Assembly: GCF_030704535.1 (NCBI RefSeq)
Contig: NC_081820.1
Location: 129,001 to 193,000, forward strand
Direction of reading: 5' to 3'
From: Vitis vinifera
Taxonomy: Eukaryota; Streptophyta; Magnoliopsida; Vitales; Vitaceae
DNA length: 64,000 bases
This document shows, one piece after another, positions 22,777 through 35,585 of this stretch. The first letter of the stretch is position 1. The number at the start of each line of letters is the position of its first letter. The notes below the pieces were generated by a model, which did no database searches, was not told the origin of the DNA, and worked only from the letters and a program-made list of their open reading frames with translations. The position numbers and the translations under genes were made by a program.

Positions 22777-25700
22777 GTATGTATGTGGTTAAGATCTTAA
22801 TTAATCTAAATATTCTAATAAACATTCCTTTTAAAATGATGGGCATGCATGTACACTATATGCAATTAATTCAACTTCTTTTTGTTCTCCTCTTTGAGTT
22901 TTATAAGATTAATTTTAGGTAACTCCAATACTCACACTCATTAGTTAAATAGAAGCGAACTCAATTTAAATTAATCTAGTGGGTTAATTAGAATGAAAAT
23001 ATAACATGGTATGACATCTAACAAAATCTCAATTCCAACCATGTAGGAGCAAATGGACCCTAGCCTTCATTCAACATGACCCTCCTTCGAAAATATTTAA
23101 AGTGTAAAAAATGAATGGTTGGTAGATGTTGAAATGTGCATGTGAATGCAATACTATGAAGATTTAGCTGAGATTTGGTTTGGGATTGAGTGGTTGAGCC
23201 TTTCTAGGACACTACATTTTAATTCGGCATTGCTTCAATTTTTCTAGGATGAAGTTTGTGACATTAAGAAAATCAATTCCCACTTATGAAATATTAAATG
23301 TTCAAAATTTTGAGGGCATGATAGCTCTAAGTACCACAAAAATTTCTCATTAATAAATCAAGAATGAGGATATAACATGTTTCTTGTCAACCAAGGCCTC
23401 CACATCTTATGTATTGACCAACGCAATTATAATTAAACACCCTTGACTTGGGCTAAGGCCAAGGCTGCGAGGTGTTCATTCCTACCTTATTCCTCATTTT
23501 TAAAGACATATGTGTCGGCAACTTGATGTAATCAGTGACATAAATCTAACCCAACTTGATGCAATCATTCCTCCTTTTTTTTAAACATGCACTCATACAT
23601 TCCCCATATTTCTCATAAAACCACTTTTAATCTATTTTATTTTAATTCATGATGATTCTTCTATTACAAATATTTTCATAAAAATTGGATATTATGTTTT
23701 AAATTTTCTCAAACTCTTAATTTGAAAAAACAAATACCCAACCATTAGAAAATACTTCTACCCATTCTAAAATCAATCACTTGCAAATAAACTTTAAATG
23801 TTAACTAATAAATATGATAATGATGAAAATTTTTAATTATAGTCTTGTAGGGTCCATGTCCTGCATTGCATACAAAATTTCTCGAAATAAAAAAGGCATT
23901 TCCAATAAGAATGGAATCATGTAAATTGATGAAATTGAGAGTACGTTTAGCAATATTTTTATTCCAAATATTTTTTTAGGTTAAAAATACTTTTTAAAAT
24001 CATTATCAAACGGATTCTGAGTATCATGTATTTATTTATTTATTTCACATTTTCTTTTAAAATTTGTTGAATGAAATAGTGAAGAGGACATCCTTCTAAA
24101 GAGCCCATTAAAAAAAATAAAAATAAGCTTAAATTCAATCATTTTTTTTTTTTTAACCTTTCTCCAATCTTATGTGGAGAACTAAAAAATATATTTGAAT
24201 AGACAATATTTATTATCCTTGTTAGTTTTCAATTAGAATGGATTATTAATTAATAACTTGTATTACAAGATCAACCCCATCTATCTATAGAAATTGATAT
24301 CTAGAACTAAGCGCAATATTATTTCTCTTTTAAAGGTTAATTTATAGCTTTCATGAATATCCAACATCCACAAAATTACAGTTTATATTCACTCATCCTT
24401 GACTTTAGAGATAAAAGAAAAGGGTGACCACAAACCTACAAAAAGAGATAATTGAAAAGAAAGATATTATGAGGAAGGGATCCACCATCCACCCAAACTT
24501 GATGGTTCAATTTCTAGGAACAGGCCAGAAATGATGGTTAGAAAGAAAGGAAGAGGATCATTGAGATATCAATTATCAAATAGAGGAAAATCTTTCAAGA
24601 TATGGGACGGAATAAGGAATCAAACGTCGACTCAGAATAAAGAAAGTGCTTTTAAAAGGGGAGTACTTTTAAGGCAAATATTAGGATTTTAGGGGCTGAT
24701 CTACTTACCTTATATAGAGAGAATATAACCTTTGCAACACATTTGTGAGAAGAAAATGATAGCATTCCAACCAATAAACTATTACATTTCATTTACATTT
24801 ACATTTCATTTCACGTAGGACTAGTTATAACTTAATTAGTCAGTGGGAATATCAAGTCCTTGAGGCTTAAATACAAGTCAATTAATGAGCCTCAGGTACT
24901 TCAGGACCTAATTTGGTCAATCCTTTTCATCATTTCTAGTTAACCAAAACCATGTTCAATTTGTGTTTTTCTAAATTAAAAATATAAGAAATACCCTAAA
25001 AACTTTTTTATAATCTATAAATATATAATAATATTCATTAAAAATAAAATGAAAAAATATATATTTTACACATCTAGCTTCTCAAATAGAATTTTGTGTT
25101 TAAAAATTATTTCTAAAAATCATTCTCAAAAAATATTTTTCAAAATCCTTTTCGAGTTTCGGTGTGATAATATGGCATACTTGATTTTTTTTCTTTTTTC
25201 CTTTATAAAGCTTGGATACAATACATATTGAAAACCAAACTACATAAACATTTACAAAATGCTTTAAAATATATATTTTCACATTTTCTTTTTTTTTTTA
25301 TAGAAAAAGTATATTATGTTAACCAAGTACTTTCATAAACTTTATGCGGAAATAATTATTTTTGAAAACAATTTTGGATACATAAAACAAATAAATAGAA
25401 GTATTAAAATAATGATCATATTCTTACCTTGATCCATGAAATGAGATTGAGTCACCTTGTGAATTGTATTGTCAAGGTTTTCAACCCACTACTCTCATAT
25501 AGTAGATGGGTCACTTGTGTGGTGTATGTTGTTAAAAAATAAACAACAAGAAAGAAAAAAACATAAGAATGAGAGTGTGGCTTGGGACCTCAATTTATAA
25601 TAAGTTGTACATTTCTTAGTCTTCCCATCAAAGACTATATGAGAGTTATACTCATTATTTAAACCCATTATATACAAATTAATGGGTAATGGTGGATTAT

Positions 25701-26079
25701 GAACTTGAATGCATCTATATAATTGCATATGTTATAACTTTCCATTTTCCTTCATTACTCACAAACATAATATACAAATAAATTTCATAAAGATGAGGTT
25801 ACAAAAATTGTAACATCACATTCATATGAGTTAAATTTTCTAACTCCCCATTTATAATTTGAGTTTTCCATAGATAAGATTCTTGAATGCCCAATCAATT
25901 GATTCACCTACCTATCAATTCATACTCTTAAATAATATTCATATAAATATAATTATATATGACTATACATTATAGGAAAAAAGCTAACATATTAATGATA
26001 ATATCTTTCTCAAACTTATTTTTAAAATGCTTAAAAGCACTAATAATACTTATAATCCTTCAAAACGTTGGGAAGTTTA

Positions 26080-26275
26080 TTTGGTTTGCACAATTAAAAA
26101 ATAGTTTTTTGTTTTTAAAAATAAAAAATTGTTTTTAAAAATTCATTATAGTGTTTGTCGTCGTTGTTCTTTATTTCAAGTTTTTAAAAACACAGTGAAA
26201 TAAATAATAAATAGAAGTTGTTTTCGTCAATTTTTAAAAATAAAAAGAAAGCATAACAAACTTTCAAAAATAATA
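26080..26275. mobile_element. Possible AT-rich MITE
   Basis: TTTTTAAAAATAAAAAATTG-like sequence near the left end is mirrored by TTTTTAAAAATAAAAAG near 26235, around a less AT-rich centre (TTGTCGTCGTTGTTC). Similar units occur at 30480-30660, 40327-40573 and 45480-45790. The low complexity makes the ends uncertain. Confidence 0.3.
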
Positions 26276-27477
26276 AAATTAAATATTATATCATTTTTTT
26301 TATCTCTCTCCGATTTAATGTCAATACCAAAAATCTTCAATTAAATTCTTCCTTTAAATTACACATGGTTTTCTAAATTTTTGTTAACTTTTCTAAAAAA
26401 AATTATCAAGCAAATTAATTCCAAATCAAACTATACTTCATATATAAAATTTATTAATCATAGAAAACAATTGAGACTCAAAAACTAATTTAATTAGTAC
26501 TAATAATTCAAACTCAATAATATTATAAATTTAAAAATTAAATTTTATTTTAAATAATTTGGTTTTTTTTATATATAACATGCTTTTACAATCTTTTTTC
26601 ACTAAACAAATAAACTTCAAATTAAATAAAACTTAATACGTTAGATTCATTAACAAGTCTAACAATTTTTAAAAATAATTTAAACTCAAATAATAAATTA
26701 ATTAATACCATAAATTTATGAACAAAATTTGGTTCAAAACAACTATATTTTTTTCTATCTAAAATCATTATTTTTTTTATTTTTTCATAGGGAAAAAAAC
26801 TTCAAATTAAACAAGACTTGATGTGTTAGATTTATTAACAAGTTAATAATTTTAAAAATAATTTGAAACTCAAATAATAAACTCATTTATATCATAAATT
26901 TATGGATTAAAATTAGTTCACTACAACTTTATTAATTCTTTTCTACACATAATTATATTTTTATAAATTTTCTTACTAAAAAGTGGAATTTAAATCAGAA
27001 AGCTTTTTGTATTGAATTTATTATTGGATTTAAAAATTGTTAAAAATAATTTAAAACTTAAAAAATATATCTAATTATTAAAAAAAAAAAAAATCAATCA
27101 TGAGTAATTACTTATCTTTCTACACAACTATTTTTTTAAAAAAAAATTCACTAGATAAATAGATTATGAATTGAGTAAGACAAAATCAATAATTTAAATT
27201 TTTTAATGAATCTTTTGATTTTGAGAATAATTTGAAATTCAAAAAACTAATCCAATTAATTGGACATTAAATCAAAACATTTAAGAATAATATGTTTGTA
27301 ATTGAGTATTAAATATGTACATATGATAAAAAAAATGACTCATTTATATGTGAAAAAATAAATTTTATTCATTATTCATTTTAAATAAATAAAAAATTTA
27401 CAAAGATATTTTGTAGACCCCCATTTTGGGGAGACATCTCTACAGCCCGATTATGACAAGTGTCATAGTCTGGGATG

Positions 27478-27556
27478 ACCACGTGTCACTCCAGGACTGG
27501 TTGATAGGGTATCAAGTTAGTGGTTTTGATGGCCAATGGAAGCTTGACACGTGGAG
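27478..27556 (+). promoter_or_regulatory. Two ACGTG elements near the left end of LTR copy 1
   Basis: CCACGTGTC near 27479 and GACACGTGG near 27546 are G-box/ABRE-like cores about 67 bases apart and in inverted relation. They lie in the expected regulatory part of an LTR. bZIP or bHLH factors bind such sites in plants; activity here is not shown. Confidence 0.4.
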
Positions 27557-28293
27557 ATTTCTTTCAGCAGAAAAAGTTGAAAACCGTGAAGGTTGGCAGC
27601 TGCAGGGGGGTGGGAAAAAGGCTAGGCCGTTAGAGATATTTTTGTGGGATAGAGAGAGGGAGTTTGGTATTTTAGGGAAGCCACCGGAGAGAGGATTTTT
27701 CTGGAGGGTATTCCTGGAGCTTAGGCTACGGAGAGAAGGGGAGAGAAGGAGTAACCAGGGCGGACAGCAAAGGGAAGAGAGGGAGCTTTAGAAAAGAGCT
27801 AGAAGCCTAACTAGTCTTGCTGGTAGGGAATCCATTTACAGGTATGAACTATAAGTCTTACATTTTCCATTATTCTCCTATCCTCTTGACATTTTTAGCT
27901 CTAGTTCTAGACAATATTTTGTTTGCTTTGGTTGAACTCAGTCCTCTGAATGCATGAACTGTTTTTGAGTTTTCTTTGATACGTTAATCTCACCTATTTC
28001 GAGCCCATGGATGTCACCTGAAGTGGAACTCTGTATCATCATATGTTTTACCTTCCCATATTTGTTTAACACCTGTTGTTCACCCTGGCTATGTCTCTGC
28101 TGTTATTCCTATATTTGTGTTGTGCTTGGTGAGCTGTTTGATCTAGAGTATTGACGGAAATGGAAATGAGCTAAGAAAATGAGAGAGAGAAGCAGATGGG
28201 GAGATATGGTTGCTGAACTTGAGAAACAGAGGAGAAGTAGAGAAGGAGATGCGCTCATGGGTTTTCTGTTTCATTTCTGCTAGAGAAAATGTT

Positions 28294-28644
28294 TTTGGGA
28301 GAGATCTCGAGGTGGTACAGGCTGAAATCCAGGAAAGCTGTAAGAGAATTAATGAAAGTTTTGGGCAGCCAGATTATGACCCGATTGTATTTATTGATAG
28401 GTCATTTTATCTTAGTGAGAAAGCTGCATTTCACACCATTGCCAAGTGTGTCGTGGTGACAGCTGTCCGGGGTGGAATGAACCTTATCCCATATGAGTAT
28501 ATCATGCCCAGGCAGGGGGTCTCTATATCTGAATTTGGTTCTGAATTAAGAGGCCCCAAGAAGAGTATGCTAGTGGTATCGGGGTTCATAGGATGGTCCC
28601 CTTCGCTGAGTGATGCCATTAAAATTAATCCAAATAGAAGATGA
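28294..28644 (+). pseudogene. Fragment of a class II trehalose-6-phosphate synthase gene inside LTR copy 1
   Basis: About 115 residues read as the C-terminal part of the glycosyltransferase domain of plant class II TPS proteins (TPS5-11 group): VQAEIQESCKRINESFGQP, then YDPIVFIDR, ECVVVTAVRDGMNL-like AKCVVVTAVRGGMNL, IPYEYI, RQG and KKSMLVVSGFIGWSPSLSDA. Nothing upstream or downstream continues the gene, so the piece is isolated and cannot make the enzyme. Intact family members run to roughly 850 residues with a second phosphatase-like domain. The frame is open across the fragment. It lies entirely within the LTR-type element, so capture of host sequence by the element, or insertion into it, is likely. 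Confidence 0.85.
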
Positions 28645-30120
28645 AGCTCTAGAAAGTATGTTTAGCTGTTTTACAATTGGGCAGTGTAGTTTTCATGGGT
28701 TTCTAAGACGCGATGGGCTGACTGAGGAGTCAGGAGCTTCTTGAAGTTCTGGGAGTTAGTGGGAGGTAGCGTGCACAGTTGAAAAGGCATACTGCCTTGG
28801 TTTATTTGGAATAATGTTTAATATTTAAGCATGATCATGGGTCCCATATGGATGACCTTTTGACCACTTTATGCCCAACCACCCTCATTGCATGGCCGTG
28901 TGTTTTCCTTCCATGCCATGTGCCATATTGTGAGATATTTCCATAAGTAGAAAAACTTGGAGATGTGGCCCCACCTAATTTCTTGATGCATGGCAAATTT
29001 GGATATTTCTTTTACGCCAATAAGATTCAATCTCTCAAATAAAATTTTTTATTCCATTTTTTTTTTCTTTCTTTAGGGATGTCTTAAAACAATTTTTAAT
29101 TAATTCCTCAAATTTCTAAGTTTCTTTATTATTGAATAAGTTTTCCAAATTTTCAAAATTTTAAATAATTTTTAATTCTAATTTCTTCCAAAATTTAATT
29201 TCCAAAGTCCCAATTTTCATAATTTGTTTTTTTTTATAAATTAACTTTCATGGTTTCTACTTCCCAAATAATTTTCAAAATTATGTTTTCATTCGAATTT
29301 AATCCCTAAAATTCCAATTCTTAAATTTAATTTCCAAAACTCCAATTTCCAAATAATTTTCGATACTCCAATTTTCAAACAAATTTCAAAAATCCAGTCT
29401 TCACTCGAACAGTTTTAATTCCATTCCGGTTTTCAAGTAATCTCATGTTCCTCTTGGTTTTATATAAACGTGAATGTCACTTTCATAATTTCAGAATAAT
29501 GGAATTTGTGAGATTAATTCATGCAAGATTGATCGGGCTTTGGTGGGGGCCCTACATATGTGAATTCATGACTGATTGATCGCTTGATTGATTTATTTAC
29601 CACGCATGATCGTTTTGCTATATTCCATGATATGTATATAATCATTCTGTGTTTATTCACTAACCCCATTCCATGATAGCGCATTGTTGTTTGCTGCCCA
29701 GGTACGTATTCACTCATTCTGATCATTCGCTATTCATATTCTGATTCTCATATGTGCATGATAGTTCCGAGTATTCACTGTTTTGCCTAATCGATTGTCA
29801 TGTCTGCTTCATTTTATTAGTAGAGACCTATTTTAGGGGCTTAGAGGGGTGCTACGGTCTTTACCGTACCTTCCCGACAAGTAACCTGACCCCCGAACCC
29901 GATCCGATTTTTCGCAGACCGTCTTTTCCAAAATATGGAGTCACATTTAGGGTCTTTCTTTCTTATTTTGTTTACCCTTTTAAAAATGAAACAAAAATAA
30001 GTGGCGACTCCAAGTCATTTTCAAATAATTAATAAAAATCAAATTTTTTAAATAAAAATCGAGCTCGCCATTCGAGTGGGAAACGCATTCGAGCCATCGA
30101 AATGCGGGGTCCACATATTT

Positions 30121-31478
30121 ATATCCTTATGTTTCCCATATATTGTTAGCATTATGGGATGCATGGATTCATTGTTATGGGTAGGCCCCACACATTGATA
30201 CTTGACTGCCTAGTCTACCAACAAGCCACGTATGCATTGCGAAGCGCCTCATGATTGCTCGTAGCACGTCTAGATGCGAGACTTTGTGCTACTACAAGAT
30301 AATGAAATAAAGTTGTCTATACCATCAGCTTAAGCTTTGAGTAAAGTGGTAAGCATTTATCTCGTAAATTATATTTTTTATAAAAAAAATATATAATATA
30401 TGATTTTATTATAATATTACTATTTATATTTTACTAAAAATTATTTATTTATGATATATATTGAATTTAATTAATATTATATAAATTGAATTTATAATAT
30501 TTTTACAAACACAAAAGTAATTTTTAAAATCAATTTATAGAAATAAGTTTTTTATTTTTAAAAACAAATTGTTAACCACCCTTATTTTTATAAAATACTA
30601 AAAAATTATTTTTTATTCCTAAATTTAAAAACAATTATCCGAAAATATAACCAAACATGACCAACATTTTCTTTTCCCCTTTTCGAAGAAACTAAAAATA
30701 TCATTGCAAATGGCACTCTTTTTCGATTAAAGCTTTAAAAAATAAAATATAAAAATATAAAAAATAAATAGTGTGGCCTTTTTGCCCTAAACCGCACAAT
30801 GTACATTCATTAATAGATGAAGATACCCCTTTAACTACATTTTATGCCTCTAAAAACTCTTATATTTTTGGCCAAAAATGGATTCAACTAACTCCAAGGC
30901 CCCCATAGTCCTAGTGAAAATAAATCATTAATTAGTTTTGGGTCCCTAACCTACAACGATCCCATTTATTAAATTGATTTTTTAATAACAAAATCTCCAC
31001 CTAGGCTTCCTTTTTTTTTTTTTTTTTAAATTAGAAACTTTTATATAAAAACAAAAAAATTTATTAAAAAAAATAGAAATTTTACCTTATATCTTTTTAA
31101 AAAAATAATAGAAATTTTAAATTTTGAATTATAAAATTTGTTTGATATTTCAAATTTTTTTTTTTTTTAATGCAAGTCTCCAATAGTTTTTTTAGTTTAT
31201 TTAGAAAATTCATCATAACCGACACTAAAATTCCAAATAATTAGCCTTGAAGATACCAAAATTTTCTTAATTGGATGGATGAAGTTTGCATTTCATTGAA
31301 TACATTTTGCAATATAGAGGTGCATTTCAGTAATTGTAAAAAAAATAAAATTAAAAAAAAAAAAGAAAAAAAAAGAAAAAAAAAAAAAAGAGAGATTATA
31401 TATGGCAAAATGATATGAAATGAAGTCAAGGGCCACAACGGACGAGCAAGAGCAGCAGCAAAGGCATAGGCATTAGTC
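30121..31478. other. Intergenic AT-rich region
   Basis: No gene is seen. 30480-30660 is a possible AT-rich MITE (TTTTTAAAATCAATTTATAG mirrored by TTAAAAACAATTATCCG, with AACCAAACATG at its right end). Poly(T) and poly(A) tracts lie at 31010-31028 and 31340-31390. The last 100 bases before 31479 form the leader of the UPF0426 gene. Confidence 0.5.
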
Positions 31479-34400
31479 ATGTCTCGCCTCTTTCTCAACT
31501 CTCCCGCTCCCACATCCGCGCTGGTGACTCCACACCCTCCAAAATTCTCTACAACTTACCATACCAGTTATCTGGTGAGACTACCACAGTGGAAATGGAA
31601 GACCACTTGTTTTCGAAATTCTGGTGTTGATGCCTTCTTCTCTGATCCCATTCTCCAACAAGCCCTTAAGGTAATGCCCAAATTCTGCCCTGCTTTCGCT
31701 TTCTAATCAATCTATATGGAGATTTTATTCGACTGAATCGATGTTGCTAATTATTCTCCATGTTTTCGATTCTAATCAAATTGTATTGTATCGTTTTGGA
31801 TTGGGTTGGGTTGGGTCGAGGTTGGACGTTGTTTTTAGTGTTTTAGTTCAGGAAGCTGAATTTGTAGTTAGCTTGGTGGAATTTTACACTATTCAATTTT
31901 CCATTGCCATTTATTAGATGGGTGTTGTGCTGTTTTTGCAAATCATGATCAACTTTTTTTCAGTTAAGAGGATGAATTGTTAGTTGGGTTTGGCGGAAAT
32001 TTAGAGTCTTTCTGTCTCTCATTGCCATTTGTTGAAATGGGTTTGTGCTGTCAGTTGTAAAATCCTGTTCAATTTTTCTTGGGAGGTCTTAATGCATAGA
32101 CCCACTTTGGTTTTGCCTTTGATAACTGTTCAACTTCCAAATTGTGATGTTTGTTCTTCCATCTACTCGTATTTGTTAATTGAAAGGTTATCCATTTGGG
32201 AGATGGGCGACTCAGGGAAATGAGTCTTGAAAAAGTTTTATCAACTGGGCTAGGAGCATGGGGACATATAATATAATTATATGAAAATAAGTTGCAGAAA
32301 TTTTCCCAAATTAAAAAAAGGAAATTGCTTGCTTTTTATTTTCAAAGGAAGGTCCGTTCTGGGATGTTCTTCTAGCGTAGCAAGATTATTGTACCGCATA
32401 CACAAAAATAAAAAGTTCAAGAATGATAAGATTAGTTTTTTGTGGTGCTTAACCCTAGTCCTCCTAATCGTTTTGATTCAATTTTAAGGATCCACATCAG
32501 GTAAACCTCTGGAACTCCTGTAAAATTCTTGATTTTGGTGAAATGCATTTACTTCAGACTTATTTTTCTAGAACAGGTCACATATCATTAAAAAGTTATT
32601 CATCAAATTTTGATTTTCTCTCTGTTTTAGGCCATTTGAGAAAGCTCCTTAACCAGAGTTATTCTCCTAAAGTAACCAATTTCATCAGTCTGCCGATTTT
32701 AGCACCATTTTGTAGGGAGGCTACCCCTTTAAATGTGGCAATGAAACTCAGAATTATTATTTTCTCAATAAGTAAATCAAAGAATTTAATAGAATGAAGA
32801 ATCTATTGATCAATTGTTTCTCCACTGTGAAAAGACAAGGGTTTTATGGGAGCTGCTTTTTGCACTTTTTGAGATGTCTTGGGTGCTTTCCTCGTCAGTT
32901 GTAGAGACACTATTGGGGTGTCATGGTTCTTTTGTGAGCAAAAAAAGCAAGAAGGTTTAGAGTACAAGCCCTCTATGCTTGTTCTGGATGGTTTGGAAGT
33001 AAGGAACAGATTTTCGTTCAATGATGAGGTGTTTTCATTCCGAAGGCTGAAAAGTGATTTTGTTTGCTTTCTTTGGTCAAAGACTAAGTTGTTTATAAAT
33101 GATTGTCCTTTGACTTTAGTGAACCTCTTTGATTGGTTGGGCACTTGTTGAGGCTCTAATTCTTTTGGTATTTTTCTCCTATTTAAGCCTTGGTGGTGGA
33201 AGGATGTCTATTTCTTGTATACTTTGGGTCACTCTTTTGGCAGCTCTTTTTAATACAATTTGATTCTTTATCTATCCAAAAAAAAAAAAAAAGAATTTAA
33301 TAGAATGAAAAGAGTTTGTGGTTTGTATATGCAAGGTGATTCTAACATAAGGCTAAGTTTTTGTGGAAATGCCAGAGAGATTAATTGATTCTTTTAAATG
33401 CTACTTTTTGACTCTGGCTCTTGGGTTGATCATGTATGAGTAGGTTCACAGACTGATGGTGTCCATTATAAGCAGAAACAAGAGTATGAAGTGGAAATGT
33501 CATTATGTCTACTGAATAAAGACTAAACTCTTGTCCAATTTTAAAGCTTTCTTGTCCTTCACACATGAAAAAAGATACTTCTTACCATCAATGAAAGATT
33601 AAGCATTGCAGCATCCTCCATGATGTCCACCACAATCCCATATCCACATTTGGTCCAAGAGTATATGGCTGGGCTTAAGTTGCAACATGTCAGTCTTTTT
33701 AAGCTTAACAAGGCTGAATGTTGGTGATCTATTTGATTGAATAGGGCTTTGGGTGTCATCAACTCTCATTTCTTTAGTTTCTTTTGATACTTCAGTTATT
33801 CAACTTTTAGTGTCTATCACTACAACAAAATAAATTCCTTCTACAGTGTACCCTTTTTGAAGAAACTCTCATAGTCCTCATCATCAGCCTTGAGAAACTG
33901 CTTACTCGCTGCATAAAGTGGACAAATATTTTTTCCTCTATCCAATTCACCCATCTAGGATCATCTTGAAATTTTCCTGGTTCTTTTTGATGAGGGAATC
34001 TCAGGAGGACAGGGAAGTTACATATTGTCTTTCACTCAATAATCTCCCATGTTGTCTATTGAAGAATAAGATGGGTTGTAGTACTTGTAGGATCGCGAAG
34101 TTGACTGATAACAACTGCATTTAGGTTAGCATGGGCAAATTGGCAAGATTGTGCTTTAGATGGACCTATTTATATCTGATGGCTGATGTCTTGTCCAAGG
34201 GCACTTGCACGGTGCATCATTGTTAATAGCTTCGATCCTGATTTTAGGGAGTCTAATCATTGTATCTTCTCTCCAGTACCAAATTGTTTCAGGATCTTCC
34301 AAAATTCATCACTTGAATTGGGAATTAGGATTAGATTAGTTGTCACTACCATGGATTCATGGTTCTGATACATTGCATGGATCATAGTAAAGAATGTAAT

Positions 34401-34898
34401 CATAAGAGTATTTCTGACATATTTGCCTTGAAAATTGTTTCAATCAGAGACTATCAAATTCTGTTTCTATCATGTTTTTTGGTGTTTCTTCATTCTAATG
34501 ACTGAACATTAGAGTATTGATGAGAAGGTTATAGTCTAAAAAGTGCTGAATGATGCCGACTCTGTAGAAAGTGAATCTCTTTAACCATTTGCCTACAACA
34601 TGCTCTTTAAAGTAATTTGTTTACAAGGAATTCGTTATGAATTTTTCAGTGTATTACAACCTAGTTTCTTTGTTTTCAGTAAATGCATTTAATCTGAATT
34701 TTTTTATTGCTGTCACTCCAGGAACCAGTTGCCTTTGCAGGTGGGATGTTTGCAGGTCTTTTGAGGCTTGATTTGAATGAAGATCCACTCAAGGAATGGG
34801 TAACAAGGACTGTGGAAGCATCTGGGATCTCAGAGGAAGAAATTGATGATGAAGGGTCCAAACCAGAAGAAGTACCGCAACAGATTGAGATTGAATGA
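31479..34898 (+). CDS. UPF0426 plastid protein, two exons
   Basis: Exons are 31479-31670 and 34722-34898, giving 122 residues. The second exon (EPVAFAGGMFAGLLRLDLNE, then DPLKEWVTRTVEASGI and an acidic tail) matches the UPF0426 family typified by Arabidopsis At1g28150. The N-terminal 45 residues are rich in Ser/Thr/Pro with few acidic residues, as in a chloroplast transit peptide. The mature protein is about 75 residues and its function is unknown. Length agrees with the family. The 3-kb intron (31671-34721) contains a truncated LINE. Codon join is at a codon boundary (ALK / EPV), the usual family sequence. Confidence 0.92.
32799..33289 (+). mobile_element. 5'-truncated LINE in the UPF0426 gene intron
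   Basis: The insert reads as the C-terminal end of a LINE ORF2 (LHCEKTRVLWELLFALF near the left end, LVNLFDWLGTC before a stop), a 3' UTR and a poly(A) of about 15 after TATCC. It is flanked by a 20-base direct repeat beginning AAAGAATTTAATAG (32779-32798 and 33290-33309), the expected target-site duplication of target-primed reverse transcription. The near-identical flanks suggest a fairly recent event. It lies in sense orientation to the host gene. Confidence 0.9.
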
Positions 34899-35585
34899 CT
34901 CTCTGGTTATCCAGGCTTTTTACTTCATCAATCCAGTCTGTATTTAAACCTGGACAGTTGATACTTGGCATGTCTACTATAGTGATGAATAGTTAAAATG
35001 TGCTTCTTTGATGATGATATATGTGCAAGGCATTCTGTGTTTGGCATAGAAATCAATTTATATCAAGTTTTTTTTTTTATAATTCCATTTTTTGTCTAAA
35101 AAGAGAGTAAAAGATTGACATAGAAATCAATTGAGGTCTAGTTTTGTCAAGGCGTTTTTATGATTGGGTGTTAACCTGGTTTTCATGGTTTAGTATGAAT
35201 CTTAATATAGAAAGAGAATGTTATGAATGCCCTATGCCCTATTAAACGAAAAGGTTTAAGACTGTAAAAATAGTTTTCAAAAAGCAAATTTTCAAGATGT
35301 TTTTAAATTATTTATAATAATAAAATTTTATTTTATTCTATATAAAGATCATGCCTAAACACTCGTAAAATTCTCTCCATTTTTAACTGTTTGTGACAGC
35401 ATTTAAAAATAAATAAACAAACACGCCACAAATTTATTTTTAAAAAACAATCTATTCTCCCAAAATCTATTTCTAGAAATCAAATTAAACTCCTTGCCTA
35501 CCCCAAAACTCTCCTTTCATTCCATACTCTCAATCTGGGCATTATTGCCAACCCAGTGGCGGTTGGGAATCAAAGTCCCTGGAAT
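34899..35585. other. Intergenic region between UPF0426 and methyltransferase genes
   Basis: It contains the 3' UTR of the UPF0426 gene, then AT-rich DNA around 35270-35480 resembling the AT-rich MITE-like units elsewhere in the window (TTTTTAAAAAACAATCTATT near its right end), and the leader of the methyltransferase gene. No separate gene is seen. Confidence 0.5.

Larger units (their letters stand above)
21361..27406. other. 6-kb gene-free AT-rich region
   Basis: No open frame here shows a domain or coding-like composition; the longest are about 60-80 codons and arise in AT-rich DNA. The part nearest 21.4 kb serves as upstream region of the P450 gene. A (TA)n run sits at 22746-22770. From 25.9 kb to 27.4 kb the DNA is extremely AT-rich, with repeated variants of CAAATTAAA(C/T)AAG and AAACTCAAA(T/A)AATAA, suggesting an old diverged tandem or transposon-derived sequence. 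Confidence 0.6.
27412..30115 (+). mobile_element. LTR-type element fossil (solo-LTR-like), 2.7 kb, copy 1
   Basis: The element begins TGTAGACCCCC and ends GGGGTCCACA, and is flanked by a 5-bp direct repeat TATTT (27407-27411 and 30116-30120), the hallmark of LTR-retroelement integration. The 3' third (from about 29300) matches an inverted copy at 40835-41650, including GTGGCGACTCCAAG and the segment around TACGGTCTTTACCGTACC. Style and length suggest a long LTR of the Tat/Ogre branch of Ty3/gypsy, but no internal genes or primer-binding site are present to prove it. A solo LTR, or a non-autonomous unit, is the simplest reading. It holds a trehalose-6-phosphate synthase fragment. It appears non-coding for element functions and moderately old. 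Confidence 0.75.

Noticed and set aside
21400-27400. Many frames of 60-77 codons on both strands
   Set aside because: No domains, no splice-consistent partners and very AT-rich codon use; treated as chance.
28210-28293. N-terminal part of the frame that contains the TPS fragment
   Set aside because: It does not resemble TPS or any known protein; it is simply an open stretch before the recognisable piece.
35556-35585. GTG start ten codons upstream for the methyltransferase
   Set aside because: Plant nuclear genes start at ATG; the first ATG in frame is at 35586.
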